From Hyphomicrobiales bacterium (GTDB lineage Bacteria; Pseudomonadota; Alphaproteobacteria; Rhizobiales; Rhizobiaceae): 64,000 nucleotides of DNA. The stretch's first letter is position 1. Each line of letters begins with the position of its first letter. The translations under genes were made by a program, and so were the position numbers. The stretch lies in the NCBI GenBank assembly GCA_900472295.1, contig UCIA01000004.1:182001-246000 (forward strand), given 5' to 3'. Shown in pieces: positions 17,220 through 25,837 of this stretch. The notes under the pieces were generated by a model, which worked only from the letters and a program-made list of their open reading frames with translations, ran no database searches and was not told where the DNA came from.

Positions 17220-19511
17220 CTAACGGGCGTTTGACAACTGCGGCGGTGGAGCGGTCAGTATGCATTCGACGCCGCCTAGGTGATAGTTTAGTTGAACGGC
17301 CCCGCCGAAATCAGCGCCCAACACCCGTTCGATCAGGAAGCGGCCAAAACCCTTTCGGGTAGGCGGGGTAACCGCCGGACCGCCACTCTCGCGCCACAGC
17401 CAGAGCAGTTGCGTTTCGCCACTTTCGGGCTTCTGCAACGACCACTCGATGGTCACCCTTCCCTCGGGCGTTGAAAGCGCGCCGTATTTCAGCGCATTGG
17501 TTCCAAGTTCATTGACCGCAAGCGCGAGCGTCAGTGCCATCTTGGGGTTGATGGGAATGGCCGGCCCCGAGACGGAAATCTGCTCGGTTCGGAATGCTGC
17601 AATGGTGTTGCCAACTACCTCGCGGATAGAGGCACTGGTCCAGCGGGTCCTGTTCAAGATGTCGTGTGCGTTCGCCAACGCCCTCAGCCGCTCGTTGAAG
17701 GTGGCGCTTGCTGTCTGGATGTCGGTGTTGCGTAATGTTTGCGAGGCGATCGCGGAGACCATCGCAAGAATGTTCTTGATCCGATGCTCAAGTTCGTGGG
17801 TCAGCAGCTCCTGGCGCGCCTGCGCCTCTCTTCGGTCCGTAATGTCCTGCATGACGCCGAACATCTTGGTCGGCTTGCCGGTCTCGTCACGCACAAAGTC
17901 GATATGGCGCGAGAGCCAGCGCAATGCTCCGGTGTCCGGGCGACGGATGCGATATTCGACGTTTGGTACCGCTGAACCCTGCTTGCGAGTCTCCTCATTG
18001 GAACGGATATCCTTGTCCTCGGGCACGACGATGCTTTCGAGGACGCTGATGTGCACACTGTCGCGCTGACTCAATCCCCAGAGGTCCCAGAAACCTTCGG
18101 ACCCGAATACATTGCCAGTCGCGATATCGAGTTCGAGCGCCGCGATGCCCGCGGCATTTTGCGAAAGCTTCAAGCGGCGCTCGCTTTCGCGAAGCGCCTG
18201 CACCGCCTGCTTCTGGTCGTCTATATCGGTATTGGTACCGATCCAGCGAACGATGGCACCGGCGTCATCGCGGATCGGGACAGCACGAGCAATGTACCAG
18301 CGATAGGTGCCGTCCTCGCTCCGCAGCCGGAATTCGGTTTCGTAAAAGACTCCGGTCGACAGTGCGTCGCTCCACCTTTGGGCGGCATTGGGGGTGTCAT
18401 CGGGGTGCACTATCCGCGCCCACCCCTGTCCGTCCAGCTCGCCTGGCGCGGCGCCGGAGTATTCATAGACGCGGGGGTTAAACCAATCGAGCATTCCATC
18501 GGGCGAAGCCGTCCAGACATGGTTCGGCATCGCTTCGGCCAAGGTGCGAAACTGCACTTCGCTCTGGCGCAGCGCCTGCTCGGCGATCAGGCGGTCCGTG
18601 ACGTCGATACCCTGAACGAAGATTCCAATCGTCTCCCCCGCCGGGCTGCGCATCGGCTGGTAGACGAGGTCGATGATGCGGTCTTCTTTGGGTGCATCCA
18701 GTGAGCGCTGCAACTCGGCTTTCAGAGAATGGCCGACAAAGGCTTCGCCGCTTGTAAAGACCTGATCGAGGAGCTCATAAAAGCCTTGACCGGCGATTTC
18801 GGGCAAAGCCTCGCGCACCGGCTTGCCGATCACGTTGCGGTGGCCAACCAGTTGCATGTAGGCCGCATTGGTTACTTCAAAGACGTGGTCTGGACCTGAA
18901 AGCACCGACATGAAGCCGGGCGCCTGCTCGAACATCTGGCGCTGGCGATCGTGTTCGCTTTTTTGCCAACGCTCGGCTGCCACCTTTGCCGTGGTCTCGA
19001 TCACGATGGCGATGACGCCCGCGGGCTCGCCGCTTTCATCGAGAACAGGCGAGTAGTCCAGGTTCAGCCAAACCTGTTCAGGTTTTCCCGAACGGTTCAG
19101 TGTCAGTTCCTGATCACGGTAGGCAAGTGTGCCACCGGCAAGGCAGGCCTTCATGACATGATCGTTGAAATCGGCCACCTCGGGCCAGCCTTCCCTGACC
19201 TTCGAGCCAAGGAGATGGGGATGACGCCCGCCGGCAAAGATGGCATAGGCATCGTTATAGATCATGACGCCATCGGTCCCCCACAGCGTGACGATCGGCA
19301 CTTGCGACCGAAGAATTAGCGAGATCGATGTTTTTAGGCTCTGCGGCCAAGTGGCGATTGGACCGAGTGACGTGGAGGCCCAGTCAAATCCAGCCACCAA
19401 ACAGCCAAGTTCGCCACCGCCAGCGAGGAACGCAAAATGATCGGTTTTGGTGGGAACCATGTCGGTTGCTAGCATGCTGTCCGGGTCCGTGGGTGCGGCG
19501 ATGAAACGCAT
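17220..19511 (-). CDS. multi-PAS HWE-family sensor histidine kinase
   Basis: 763 residues without a membrane segment, so cytosolic. Four PAS-type sensor domains span roughly residues 45-175, 185-310, 315-435 and 440-560 (for instance 'VWTASPDGMLDWFNPRVYEY'). The kinase region has the H-box 'HELEHRIKNILAMVSAIASQ', the N-box 'ALAVNELGTNALKYGAL' and the W-x-E of 'LLWLWRESGG', which identify the HWE subclass. The receiver gene lies 16 bases downstream. The signal is unknown. The ATG has no clear ribosome binding site; starts at codon 13 or 18 are possible. Confidence 0.9.
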   Translation of the reverse strand: MRFIAAPTDPDSMLATDMVPTKTDHFAFLAGGGELGCLVAGFDWASTSLGPIATWPQSLKTSISLILRSQVPIVTLWGTDGVMIYNDAYAIFAGGRHPHLLGSKVREGWPEVADFNDHVMKACLAGGTLAYRDQELTLNRSGKPEQVWLNLDYSPVLDESGEPAGVIAIVIETTAKVAAERWQKSEHDRQRQMFEQAPGFMSVLSGPDHVFEVTNAAYMQLVGHRNVIGKPVREALPEIAGQGFYELLDQVFTSGEAFVGHSLKAELQRSLDAPKEDRIIDLVYQPMRSPAGETIGIFVQGIDVTDRLIAEQALRQSEVQFRTLAEAMPNHVWTASPDGMLDWFNPRVYEYSGAAPGELDGQGWARIVHPDDTPNAAQRWSDALSTGVFYETEFRLRSEDGTYRWYIARAVPIRDDAGAIVRWIGTNTDIDDQKQAVQALRESERRLKLSQNAAGIAALELDIATGNVFGSEGFWDLWGLSQRDSVHISVLESIVVPEDKDIRSNEETRKQGSAVPNVEYRIRRPDTGALRWLSRHIDFVRDETGKPTKMFGVMQDITDRREAQARQELLTHELEHRIKNILAMVSAIASQTLRNTDIQTASATFNERLRALANAHDILNRTRWTSASIREVVGNTIAAFRTEQISVSGPAIPINPKMALTLALAVNELGTNALKYGALSTPEGRVTIEWSLQKPESGETQLLWLWRESGGPAVTPPTRKGFGRFLIERVLGADFGGAVQLNYHLGGVECILTAPPPQLSNAR

Positions 19512-20149
19512 TAGTATCAGACAAGATGCAATGAATCCGCCTTATCTTAGAAGATGCGAAAATGTCTACACCCCGGGATCGCCACCCGATGCAGCGGATT
19601 TGGTATCCAAAGGACGCTAAGCAAATTGTCAGAGTGCTCAATCCAAGTTGAACGTGAGGAAGTCGCTTGATGCGTCAGTTGGCTTGGTGCTGACAGAAAA
19701 GCAAGCGGCCACAATATTTTCCCGCTGGGGGTCACCCGCCCCCCCAAGTGCCCGAGCGCCAGCAACTTGTGTTAGACCTTCGGCGTGTCTGTCTTTTTCG
19801 CGAAACGTGCGCATCGCAGTTCGCGAGACCAATGCTTGACGGCACCATCAAAGCGGTCTCCGCCGTGGTCGGCCAAGTTTACGACGGAGTTTACGTCCTG
19901 CCGCTCATGTTACCTTTGAGGGCGTCGAAGGCGACGTCAACAACCAGACAGCGGCGCAGAGCCTACGTTTCTGGACAGCGAGTGCGTGCGACCTGACGTT
20001 CTGAGATCGCGTTCGATAGCCCAGGCGACTGGACAGGCGCACCGCGTGACCAGTCGACTTGTTTCGCTCCCTAGGCGGAACATCTGCCTATCTGGCTTGT
20101 TACGGCATCATCAAAGCGTCGCGCTCAACCTCCAAGCATTTGTGTGAAC
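19512..20149. other. intergenic region without a supported gene
   Basis: About 640 bases between the divergent kinase and FAD-protein genes. Short frames on both strands lack ribosome binding sites and recognisable content. It presumably contains two promoters. Confidence 0.4.
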
Positions 20150-21775
20150 ATGTTTCAAATTGCCATCGTTGGGTCCGGCCCGACTGCCGTCTATACGTTA
20201 CGAGCCCTTATCGATGGCTCGTCTCCTCTCGACATCACCGTCTTCGAACGCACCGGAACAGCTGGCGTTGGAATGCCCTATCGACAGGGAACTAACGGTG
20301 GCGCGTTGTTGGCAAACATTGCCAGTGTTGAACTGCCGCCAGTAATGGAATCGCTTGAGGCCTGGCTTCGCTCTCGAAGCGAACTCGGCGTCGAAAGCAT
20401 GGGTGTCGATATAGAGACATTCGACGACCGGACCTTTTTGCCACGTGTCGTCCTCGGTACATATTTTCGCGATCAGTTCGTGCGAGTGGTCGAACTTGGG
20501 ACGGCCCGCGGACATAAGATCAAGGTGCTTACCCAACACAATGTGACCGACATTCAGACCGTCGATGATCGTATCAGTGTTGCTACGGAAATCGCCGGTG
20601 GCCTCAAGACGTACGAGTCATTTGACCGCGTGGTAATTGCAACCGGTCACGAGGTTGCGGACTCTGCAGGCAAAAGCGACTCCTACTTTTCAAGTCCCTA
20701 TCCCACTTGGCTCCTTCAACGTATTGAAGCTTCGCGCGTGGCGATTTTGGGAACTTCTCTCAGCGGCATTGATGCGGCTGTCAGCGTTGCGCAGCAGCAT
20801 GGGGAGTTCGAAGGAGAGGCACCTGCCCTGTCCTACAAATTGCGACCGGAAAGCCAGGGCTTACAGCTGGCAATGATGTCGCGGAACGGCCTGCTACCAG
20901 AGGCCGACTTTTATTGTCCAATCCCGTACGAACCGTTGGATATATTCACTGCTGATGCGATAGAGAGCGAAGTCCAAGCTGGCGCAGAGGGTTTGCTTGA
21001 TCGGCTGTTTAACCTATTCCGGCTGCAGATCACGGCATGCGATCCCGACTATGCTCGCACCATCGATCTGATCGAGAGGACCGCTGATACATATCCTGAG
21101 TCGTATTTTGCTTCGCGGTTGGGAAGCAATCCAATTGAGTGTGCACGGTCCAACCTTGCAGCCACTGACGCTGATCGCAAGAGCAACCACACTGTCCCAT
21201 GGAAGTATGCAGTTCTGCGAATGCACGAGGTGTTCGAGCATGCCGTCAGACATTTCGGTAGGCTTGATAGGGATCGCTTCCACAACGGTATGCGGAAGGT
21301 GTTCATCGATAACTATGCAGCAATCCCTCCAGAGTCCGTGCGCAGGCTTATCGCTCTGCATGACGCTGGAGTTTTAAGCCTCGTCGCACTGGGCTCCGAC
21401 TACGAAGTGCGTAGTGACGAGATTCACAGGGTGGTTGCTGACGGCAGGAATTACACATTCGATGTCCTTATCGAAGCGACCGGTGAGGCAGCCGGTTCGA
21501 TCGACGAGATGCCGTTTCCTGGCGTGAAGGAAGCATTTGCCACACAGCTTAAAAAGCGAAATAAGAGGTTCGACCCTGAGGCTCTGCCGAAACACGGCGG
21601 CGTATATCTTGCAGCGCTGCCTTATCTTCTTTTTGAACGCCCATTCGTGCAGGGCCTGGTCTCATGTCATGAAATAGGAACAGTTATCGCCGCCGAGATC
21701 AGGAACGATGTCGAGGCTTCGGGGAACCAGCGGAACGTCGTAGATATCAGGATCGATGAACTCGCGATTGCATAA
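20150..21775 (+). CDS. FAD/NAD(P)-binding protein
   Basis: 541 residues. The N-terminus 'MFQIAIVGSGPTAVYTLRAL' is a dinucleotide-binding GxGxxA fold, with 'ITVFERTGTAGVGMPY' as the FAD ribose acid. A second nucleotide-binding strand is 'SRVAILGTSLSGIDAAVSVA'. 'FDVLIEATGEAAGSI' and the late 'GLVSCHEIGTVIAAEI' complete the FAD/NAD(P)-binding (PF13454-type) layout. The chemistry is unknown. A GTG two codons upstream is an alternative start. Codon use appears less GC-rich than its neighbours, which may indicate recent transfer. Confidence 0.75.
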   Translation: MFQIAIVGSGPTAVYTLRALIDGSSPLDITVFERTGTAGVGMPYRQGTNGGALLANIASVELPPVMESLEAWLRSRSELGVESMGVDIETFDDRTFLPRVVLGTYFRDQFVRVVELGTARGHKIKVLTQHNVTDIQTVDDRISVATEIAGGLKTYESFDRVVIATGHEVADSAGKSDSYFSSPYPTWLLQRIEASRVAILGTSLSGIDAAVSVAQQHGEFEGEAPALSYKLRPESQGLQLAMMSRNGLLPEADFYCPIPYEPLDIFTADAIESEVQAGAEGLLDRLFNLFRLQITACDPDYARTIDLIERTADTYPESYFASRLGSNPIECARSNLAATDADRKSNHTVPWKYAVLRMHEVFEHAVRHFGRLDRDRFHNGMRKVFIDNYAAIPPESVRRLIALHDAGVLSLVALGSDYEVRSDEIHRVVADGRNYTFDVLIEATGEAAGSIDEMPFPGVKEAFATQLKKRNKRFDPEALPKHGGVYLAALPYLLFERPFVQGLVSCHEIGTVIAAEIRNDVEASGNQRNVVDIRIDELAIA

Positions 21776-21820
21776 GATCATCAGCCGTTTAGGCGGTGAA
21801 GCAGTTGAGGTTGCCCCGGC

Positions 21821-22388
21821 ATGAACGCTCGTCCAATCACTCCACATGGCGTCCGGCAGATACTAGAAGCCGCTTTATTTTCCGCGCATGCTCACAAGGA
21901 CCAGATGCGCGGAGATATGGGAGATACCTACATCGTTCATCTTTCGGAGGTTGCTGCGATGTGCGCAAGCATCCAGCCGCTGGATCCAGTTCTCGTTACC
22001 GCTGCATGGCTACACGATGCCCTCGAATATACTGACACCGATGAACGCGCCTTACGCGATAAATTCGGCAAGGCAGTGGCTGATCTCGTCGCAGATGTGA
22101 GCGATCCACCGGGGCTCAAAGGAAAACCGCGTCGCCGGCGACAGGTTGACCATACCTCCGAGGCCGGCATTCGAACCAAGAGGCTCATGCTGGCGGACCT
22201 CAAACGTTGAGGAGATTCTGAACGCGCCCGATGATCGTTTCAGGGCAAAGAGCGGAGCTAGATATTTGAAATGGTCGCGACGCGTTGTCGATGTTTGTCG
22301 TGGCGCCGCCCCTAAGCTGGAAGCCCGTTTTGACCAGTCCGCGAAGCTTCTCCAGGCGCGCATCGATCACAGTATGAATCGATGCTAG
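21821..22388 (+). pseudogene. HD-domain phosphohydrolase (RelA/SpoT-like), broken by a small deletion
   Basis: The first frame gives 'AHAHKDQMRGDMGDTYIVHL' and the HD motif 'VTAAWLHDALEYTD', with the family's Lys/Arg-rich helix, then stops after 'RLMLADLKR'. The next frame resumes 'TSNVEEILNAP' and 'KWSRRVVDVCRGAAPKLEAR'. Homologues read 'LADK(T/L)SN', so about five bases were lost next to GCGGAC (22194-22200). The HD active site survives but the C-terminal third is out of frame. Such proteins hydrolyse (p)ppGpp-like nucleotides. A truncated product could still be made. Confidence 0.75.
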
Positions 22389-22532
22389 GTAATGTTTATC
22401 CCCACAAAGAATTGACCCTGCATCTCCTCCGCGAAGAGGATCTGCAGGGCAAGAAGAGGATTCGCGGGACGTCAGATAACTCCAAGTAGAAGGTAAAACT
22501 TTAAATGCAGCATCCAAAGGCGGACCAGTGAG

Positions 22533-23399
22533 TTAATTGGCTCCGGCATTGGGTGCCGGTTCCTCGGTCGAGATTGCGTCGACTGTCCGACCCAGCGCTT
22601 CGACTGAGCCGTCCGCATGATCGATTGTAATTTTGATCGGCCCCTCATCAATGTCGCCGAATTGCGAAGCAAACGCGATCTCGGCTGCATCACGACCTAC
22701 ACCGATGCGAACCAGACCGTCCAGATTGGCCTGCCTCGTGCCGTCGAAGAGCCACCAGCGGCCACCCAGGTAGGCTTCGAACACGGCATGGAAGTCACGA
22801 GGTTCGAGGCCATAGGCGTAGCAGCTAACAAACCGAGCTGGGATGTTGAGAGCTCGACAGAATGATATGCCGAGATGGGCAAAGTCGCGGCACACGCCTG
22901 CACGGAGGATCAGGCTTTCGTCGGCAGTCGTTTGGGGAGTCGATGACCCCCGCTGATAGTCGATGTTTTCGTAAAGCCAGTTGCAGATCGCCGTGACCCG
23001 CTGATGACCGGGCTCGACCTTTCCGAACTCACGTTGGGCAAAAGCTGACAGGCGGTCTGAAGGGACAAAACGGGATGGCAGCAGGAATGGCATAATGTCC
23101 AGGGGCACCTGCGCTAGAGGCACTTCGCCTATCGTCCCAGGGTCCGCGCGAAACACCTCAAGGGTCACTTCCGCTGCATAGCGAACTTCCAAAGGACCAG
23201 GACTTGCTTCGATGCTGAAGTACCTGTTGCGTATGTCCGGCACCTCATAAATGCGCCGCGATACATCGGGCGAAATGGTCAGGGATTCGACCACGTCATG
23301 ATGTCGCAACAACTTGGCGACTTCGAGATTGAAGATGAATACCGTCGGCGAGCGAACCTCGTAGCAGAGCTGGCAACCGAGTTTGTATCGGACCGTCAA
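22533..23399 (-). CDS. transglutaminase-like cysteine protease family protein
   Basis: 288 residues. The catalytic triad is visible: Cys in 'LRAGVCRDFAHLGISFCRAL', His in 'EPRDFHAVFEAYLGGRW' and Asp in 'WWLFDGTRQANLDGLVRI'. The N-terminal about 110 residues form the beta-rich domain found with these bacterial transglutaminase-like proteins. The start is TTG behind GGAGGACATGCA; the nearby ATG is out of frame. No signal peptide, so cytosolic. The substrate is unknown. Confidence 0.85.
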   Translation of the reverse strand: MTVRYKLGCQLCYEVRSPTVFIFNLEVAKLLRHHDVVESLTISPDVSRRIYEVPDIRNRYFSIEASPGPLEVRYAAEVTLEVFRADPGTIGEVPLAQVPLDIMPFLLPSRFVPSDRLSAFAQREFGKVEPGHQRVTAICNWLYENIDYQRGSSTPQTTADESLILRAGVCRDFAHLGISFCRALNIPARFVSCYAYGLEPRDFHAVFEAYLGGRWWLFDGTRQANLDGLVRIGVGRDAAEIAFASQFGDIDEGPIKITIDHADGSVEALGRTVDAISTEEPAPNAGAN

Positions 23400-23463
23400 T
23401 GCATGTCCTCCAGAGTCGATAGGCGGTTTCCTGGCAAGATTTGGACCTGGACCGGCAGGCCGA

Positions 23464-23802
23464 TCATTGAGCGGTAAAGAACGTCAGTAGGACTTTGCCT
23501 TTATCTCCCAGCAGGCAAACGAAGCGATCGGGAGTGCCAGTCTTGCCGTTGCGAGCAATGTAGGCCTCCCCGAGGACGACCGTCTTGATCGCCACATCCT
23601 CCACCCTGGTATCCGCCTTGCTTACCGCCACGCTTTCCATGTCGATGACAAGGTCACTTATGTCCTTTGATTTCTCCTGAAGGGCCAACAGACCAGTAGA
23701 TTTGCAGGCTGCAACCGTCGGGTCGTTCGACGCCTGCGCCAGGGAGCCACCCGTCAGCAATCCAACGATAAGAAATGCCAAGGCGAACTTTTGAGGAAGC
23801 AT
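23464..23802 (-). CDS. secreted hypothetical protein, 112 aa
   Basis: Signal peptide 'LPQKFALAFLIVGLLTGGSL' ending at about 'AQA-SNDP', then a mature domain of 85 residues with two Cys ('VAACKSTG', 'RFVCLLGDKGKVLLTF'). GGAG lies 8 bases upstream of the ATG. The C-terminal 'LGDKGKVLLTFFTAQ' looks like a beta-hairpin. I recall similar short periplasmic proteins in rhizobia but no function. Confidence 0.7.
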   Translation of the reverse strand: MLPQKFALAFLIVGLLTGGSLAQASNDPTVAACKSTGLLALQEKSKDISDLVIDMESVAVSKADTRVEDVAIKTVVLGEAYIARNGKTGTPDRFVCLLGDKGKVLLTFFTAQ

Positions 23803-24227
23803 TCTGGATCTCCATAGGATGAGCCGCATGGCTGGGGCTGAAATCGATTTTAAAGCTTTTAGCACCGCTTTGACCCTGAGCTGCTTCTCATGGCGTGCCC
23901 CCCGGTCGATGTGCGCAGGAATAATCTACCGAGGGGCTATTGGTTCCCCGCTGCTTAGAAGGGTCTGGAGGCGCTTTACGGTTCGGCAACTTTGGGACCG
24001 GCTCCTGATTGTCGGGTTTCGGTCGCGCTCGGCGGATAAGTCCCATCCGGCAACCGACCCCATCCCCGTCCTTGGCGCGCGAACCGCACCATTCTGATAC
24101 CCGCAACTCCAGCAAATCTGCGTTAAAGCAAAATTGCACGGCGGCTTGCAGGTTGTGCGCAGCAGAGGCAATTCCCTTGCGATGTCGCCCTGCTTACGAC
24201 AGGATTGCTGCAAGTGGAGGTTAGCCT
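23803..24227. other. divergent intergenic region
   Basis: Lies between the secreted protein gene (minus) and the Rieske oxygenase gene (plus). No supported coding frame and no clear operator. Confidence 0.4.
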
Positions 24228-25289
24228 ATGACGCCAGATACCTTGCGACCCGACCAGTCGCCACTAGACACTCCGCCCGTGCAATACCTGAACTTGGACC
24301 CGTCGCTTTATGTCCGCGATGATATCTGGCAGCAGGAACGGGGCAGCATTTTCGCGCACACCTGGCAGTTCATGGGGCCTGTCGCCTCGGTCGCGACGTC
24401 CGGTCAATACCTTGCAATCGACATCGCCGGCACGCCGGTCTTCGCCATCCGGGGCCGGGACGGGATCTTGCGCGGATTCAAGAACGTCTGCCGCCACCGG
24501 GGGGCGAAACTTCTGGCCGATGGCGCAGGCAAATGTGGGCTGATCGTTTGTCCCTATCACAAATGGTCCTTCGCCGACACGGGACGGCTGGTTCAGGCTC
24601 CATGGTATGGCAAGGATCCCTCGATCATCGCCGAAGACTGGCCGCTGGAGACGGTGCAGTTGTCCGAATGGCGCGGGCTGCTCTTCGCGGCACTCGACCC
24701 GAAGGAAAGTCTTCTGGATCAACTTGGCTCTTTGCCCGCCGAACTGGCGGACGAGCCGTTGGAGACCTATGTCGCCACCGATCAGGCCACCGTCAGCTTT
24801 GCGGCGAACTGGAAGATCTACACCGACAATTTCGTCGAAGGCTACCACATCCCTGGCACGCATCCCTCGTTCTATGCTGCCATCGACTTCGAAGCTTTCC
24901 AGACCACCGCCCATCCCGGTTATGTCCGGATGACCGCACCGCCGAAAGACGGTCTGTTCTATCGCGGCAAATGGCTTTGGATGTGGCCGAACTGGACGCT
25001 GTCGCTTTTCGATGGCGGCATGAACGTTAGCCGGATCAATCCGACCTCACCGCATCACACAGACCAGCATTACCATTTCTTCTTTGCCGATATCGCTGCT
25101 GAAGCATCCGAGAGCAGGGCGAAATCTGTGCAAGGCACCCTGGCCGTCGTACGCGAGGACTACACCATCTGCGCCGATACGCATCGCAACTACGCCGCAG
25201 GAGCCTATAGCTCCGGCCCGCTTTCGGGGCGGCATGAGCGGGGAGTGCAATATTTCCAGGAACGGGTCGCTGCGGCACTGGGGCTGTGA
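24228..25289 (+). CDS. Rieske non-heme iron oxygenase, alpha-subunit type
   Basis: 353 residues. The Rieske [2Fe-2S] site is 'CRHRGAKL' with 'CPYHKWSF' 18 residues later. The mononuclear iron site is in 'NFVEGYHIPGTHPSF', with Asp/Asn-His-His spacing of the family, and a downstream acid in the 'VVREDYTICADTH' region. Such enzymes hydroxylate or demethylate aromatic, quaternary-amine or similar compounds using an electron-transfer partner, which is not encoded nearby. GGAGGTTAGCCT precedes the ATG. The substrate cannot be read from the sequence. Confidence 0.9.
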   Translation: MTPDTLRPDQSPLDTPPVQYLNLDPSLYVRDDIWQQERGSIFAHTWQFMGPVASVATSGQYLAIDIAGTPVFAIRGRDGILRGFKNVCRHRGAKLLADGAGKCGLIVCPYHKWSFADTGRLVQAPWYGKDPSIIAEDWPLETVQLSEWRGLLFAALDPKESLLDQLGSLPAELADEPLETYVATDQATVSFAANWKIYTDNFVEGYHIPGTHPSFYAAIDFEAFQTTAHPGYVRMTAPPKDGLFYRGKWLWMWPNWTLSLFDGGMNVSRINPTSPHHTDQHYHFFFADIAAEASESRAKSVQGTLAVVREDYTICADTHRNYAAGAYSSGPLSGRHERGVQYFQERVAAALGL

Positions 25290-25837
25290 GCGCCCAGGCG
25301 TCCTTGTCCGCCGGATAGTGCTCCGGCTCGGCGCCGGCACGAGAGCCTCCGGCAAGTCGAGGGTATAGGGCGGGCATGGTAAGACGAGTTGCGACGGTCG
25401 CGGCGATCGAGCTCGCTCAATGCGCAGAGCAGATCGGCGAACGCGGCTTGGTGCTAGCTGCTTTGAAAGCAACTTGAGCGATTCCGGTCGCTCAGCTGGT
25501 TTGCCTCAGCCGCTCGGGGGGGGGTGATCTTTCTTTGCACAGACTGTCGTGATCGCGATATCTTGTGCTCTGATAATTGCCTCTGCACTTAAGAAGGAAA
25601 GAATTTTTCGCAAAGAAGAAGGCGCCGGCTTTTGGGCCGGGAGCGGACTGGTAGGTATCGGAAGGATACCGCGAAGACCCGCCTCTCCGCTAACACCCAT
25701 CGTAAGCGCGCCTTATCGGCATTGCCAGAAAGCGGTAAACTCGGCTTTCGCCTATTTGCCGTCTTCGTCTAGTTTGATCGCGTAACGCGCCAAGCTGGCT
25801 GCATCTCGATGCATGAACACTGTTACGCGACGTGGCT
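25290..25837. other. convergent intergenic region
   Basis: About 550 bases between the oxygenase and the caspase-like gene, both ending here. No supported gene. A run of eight G at about 25518-25526 is a compositional oddity. Confidence 0.4.
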
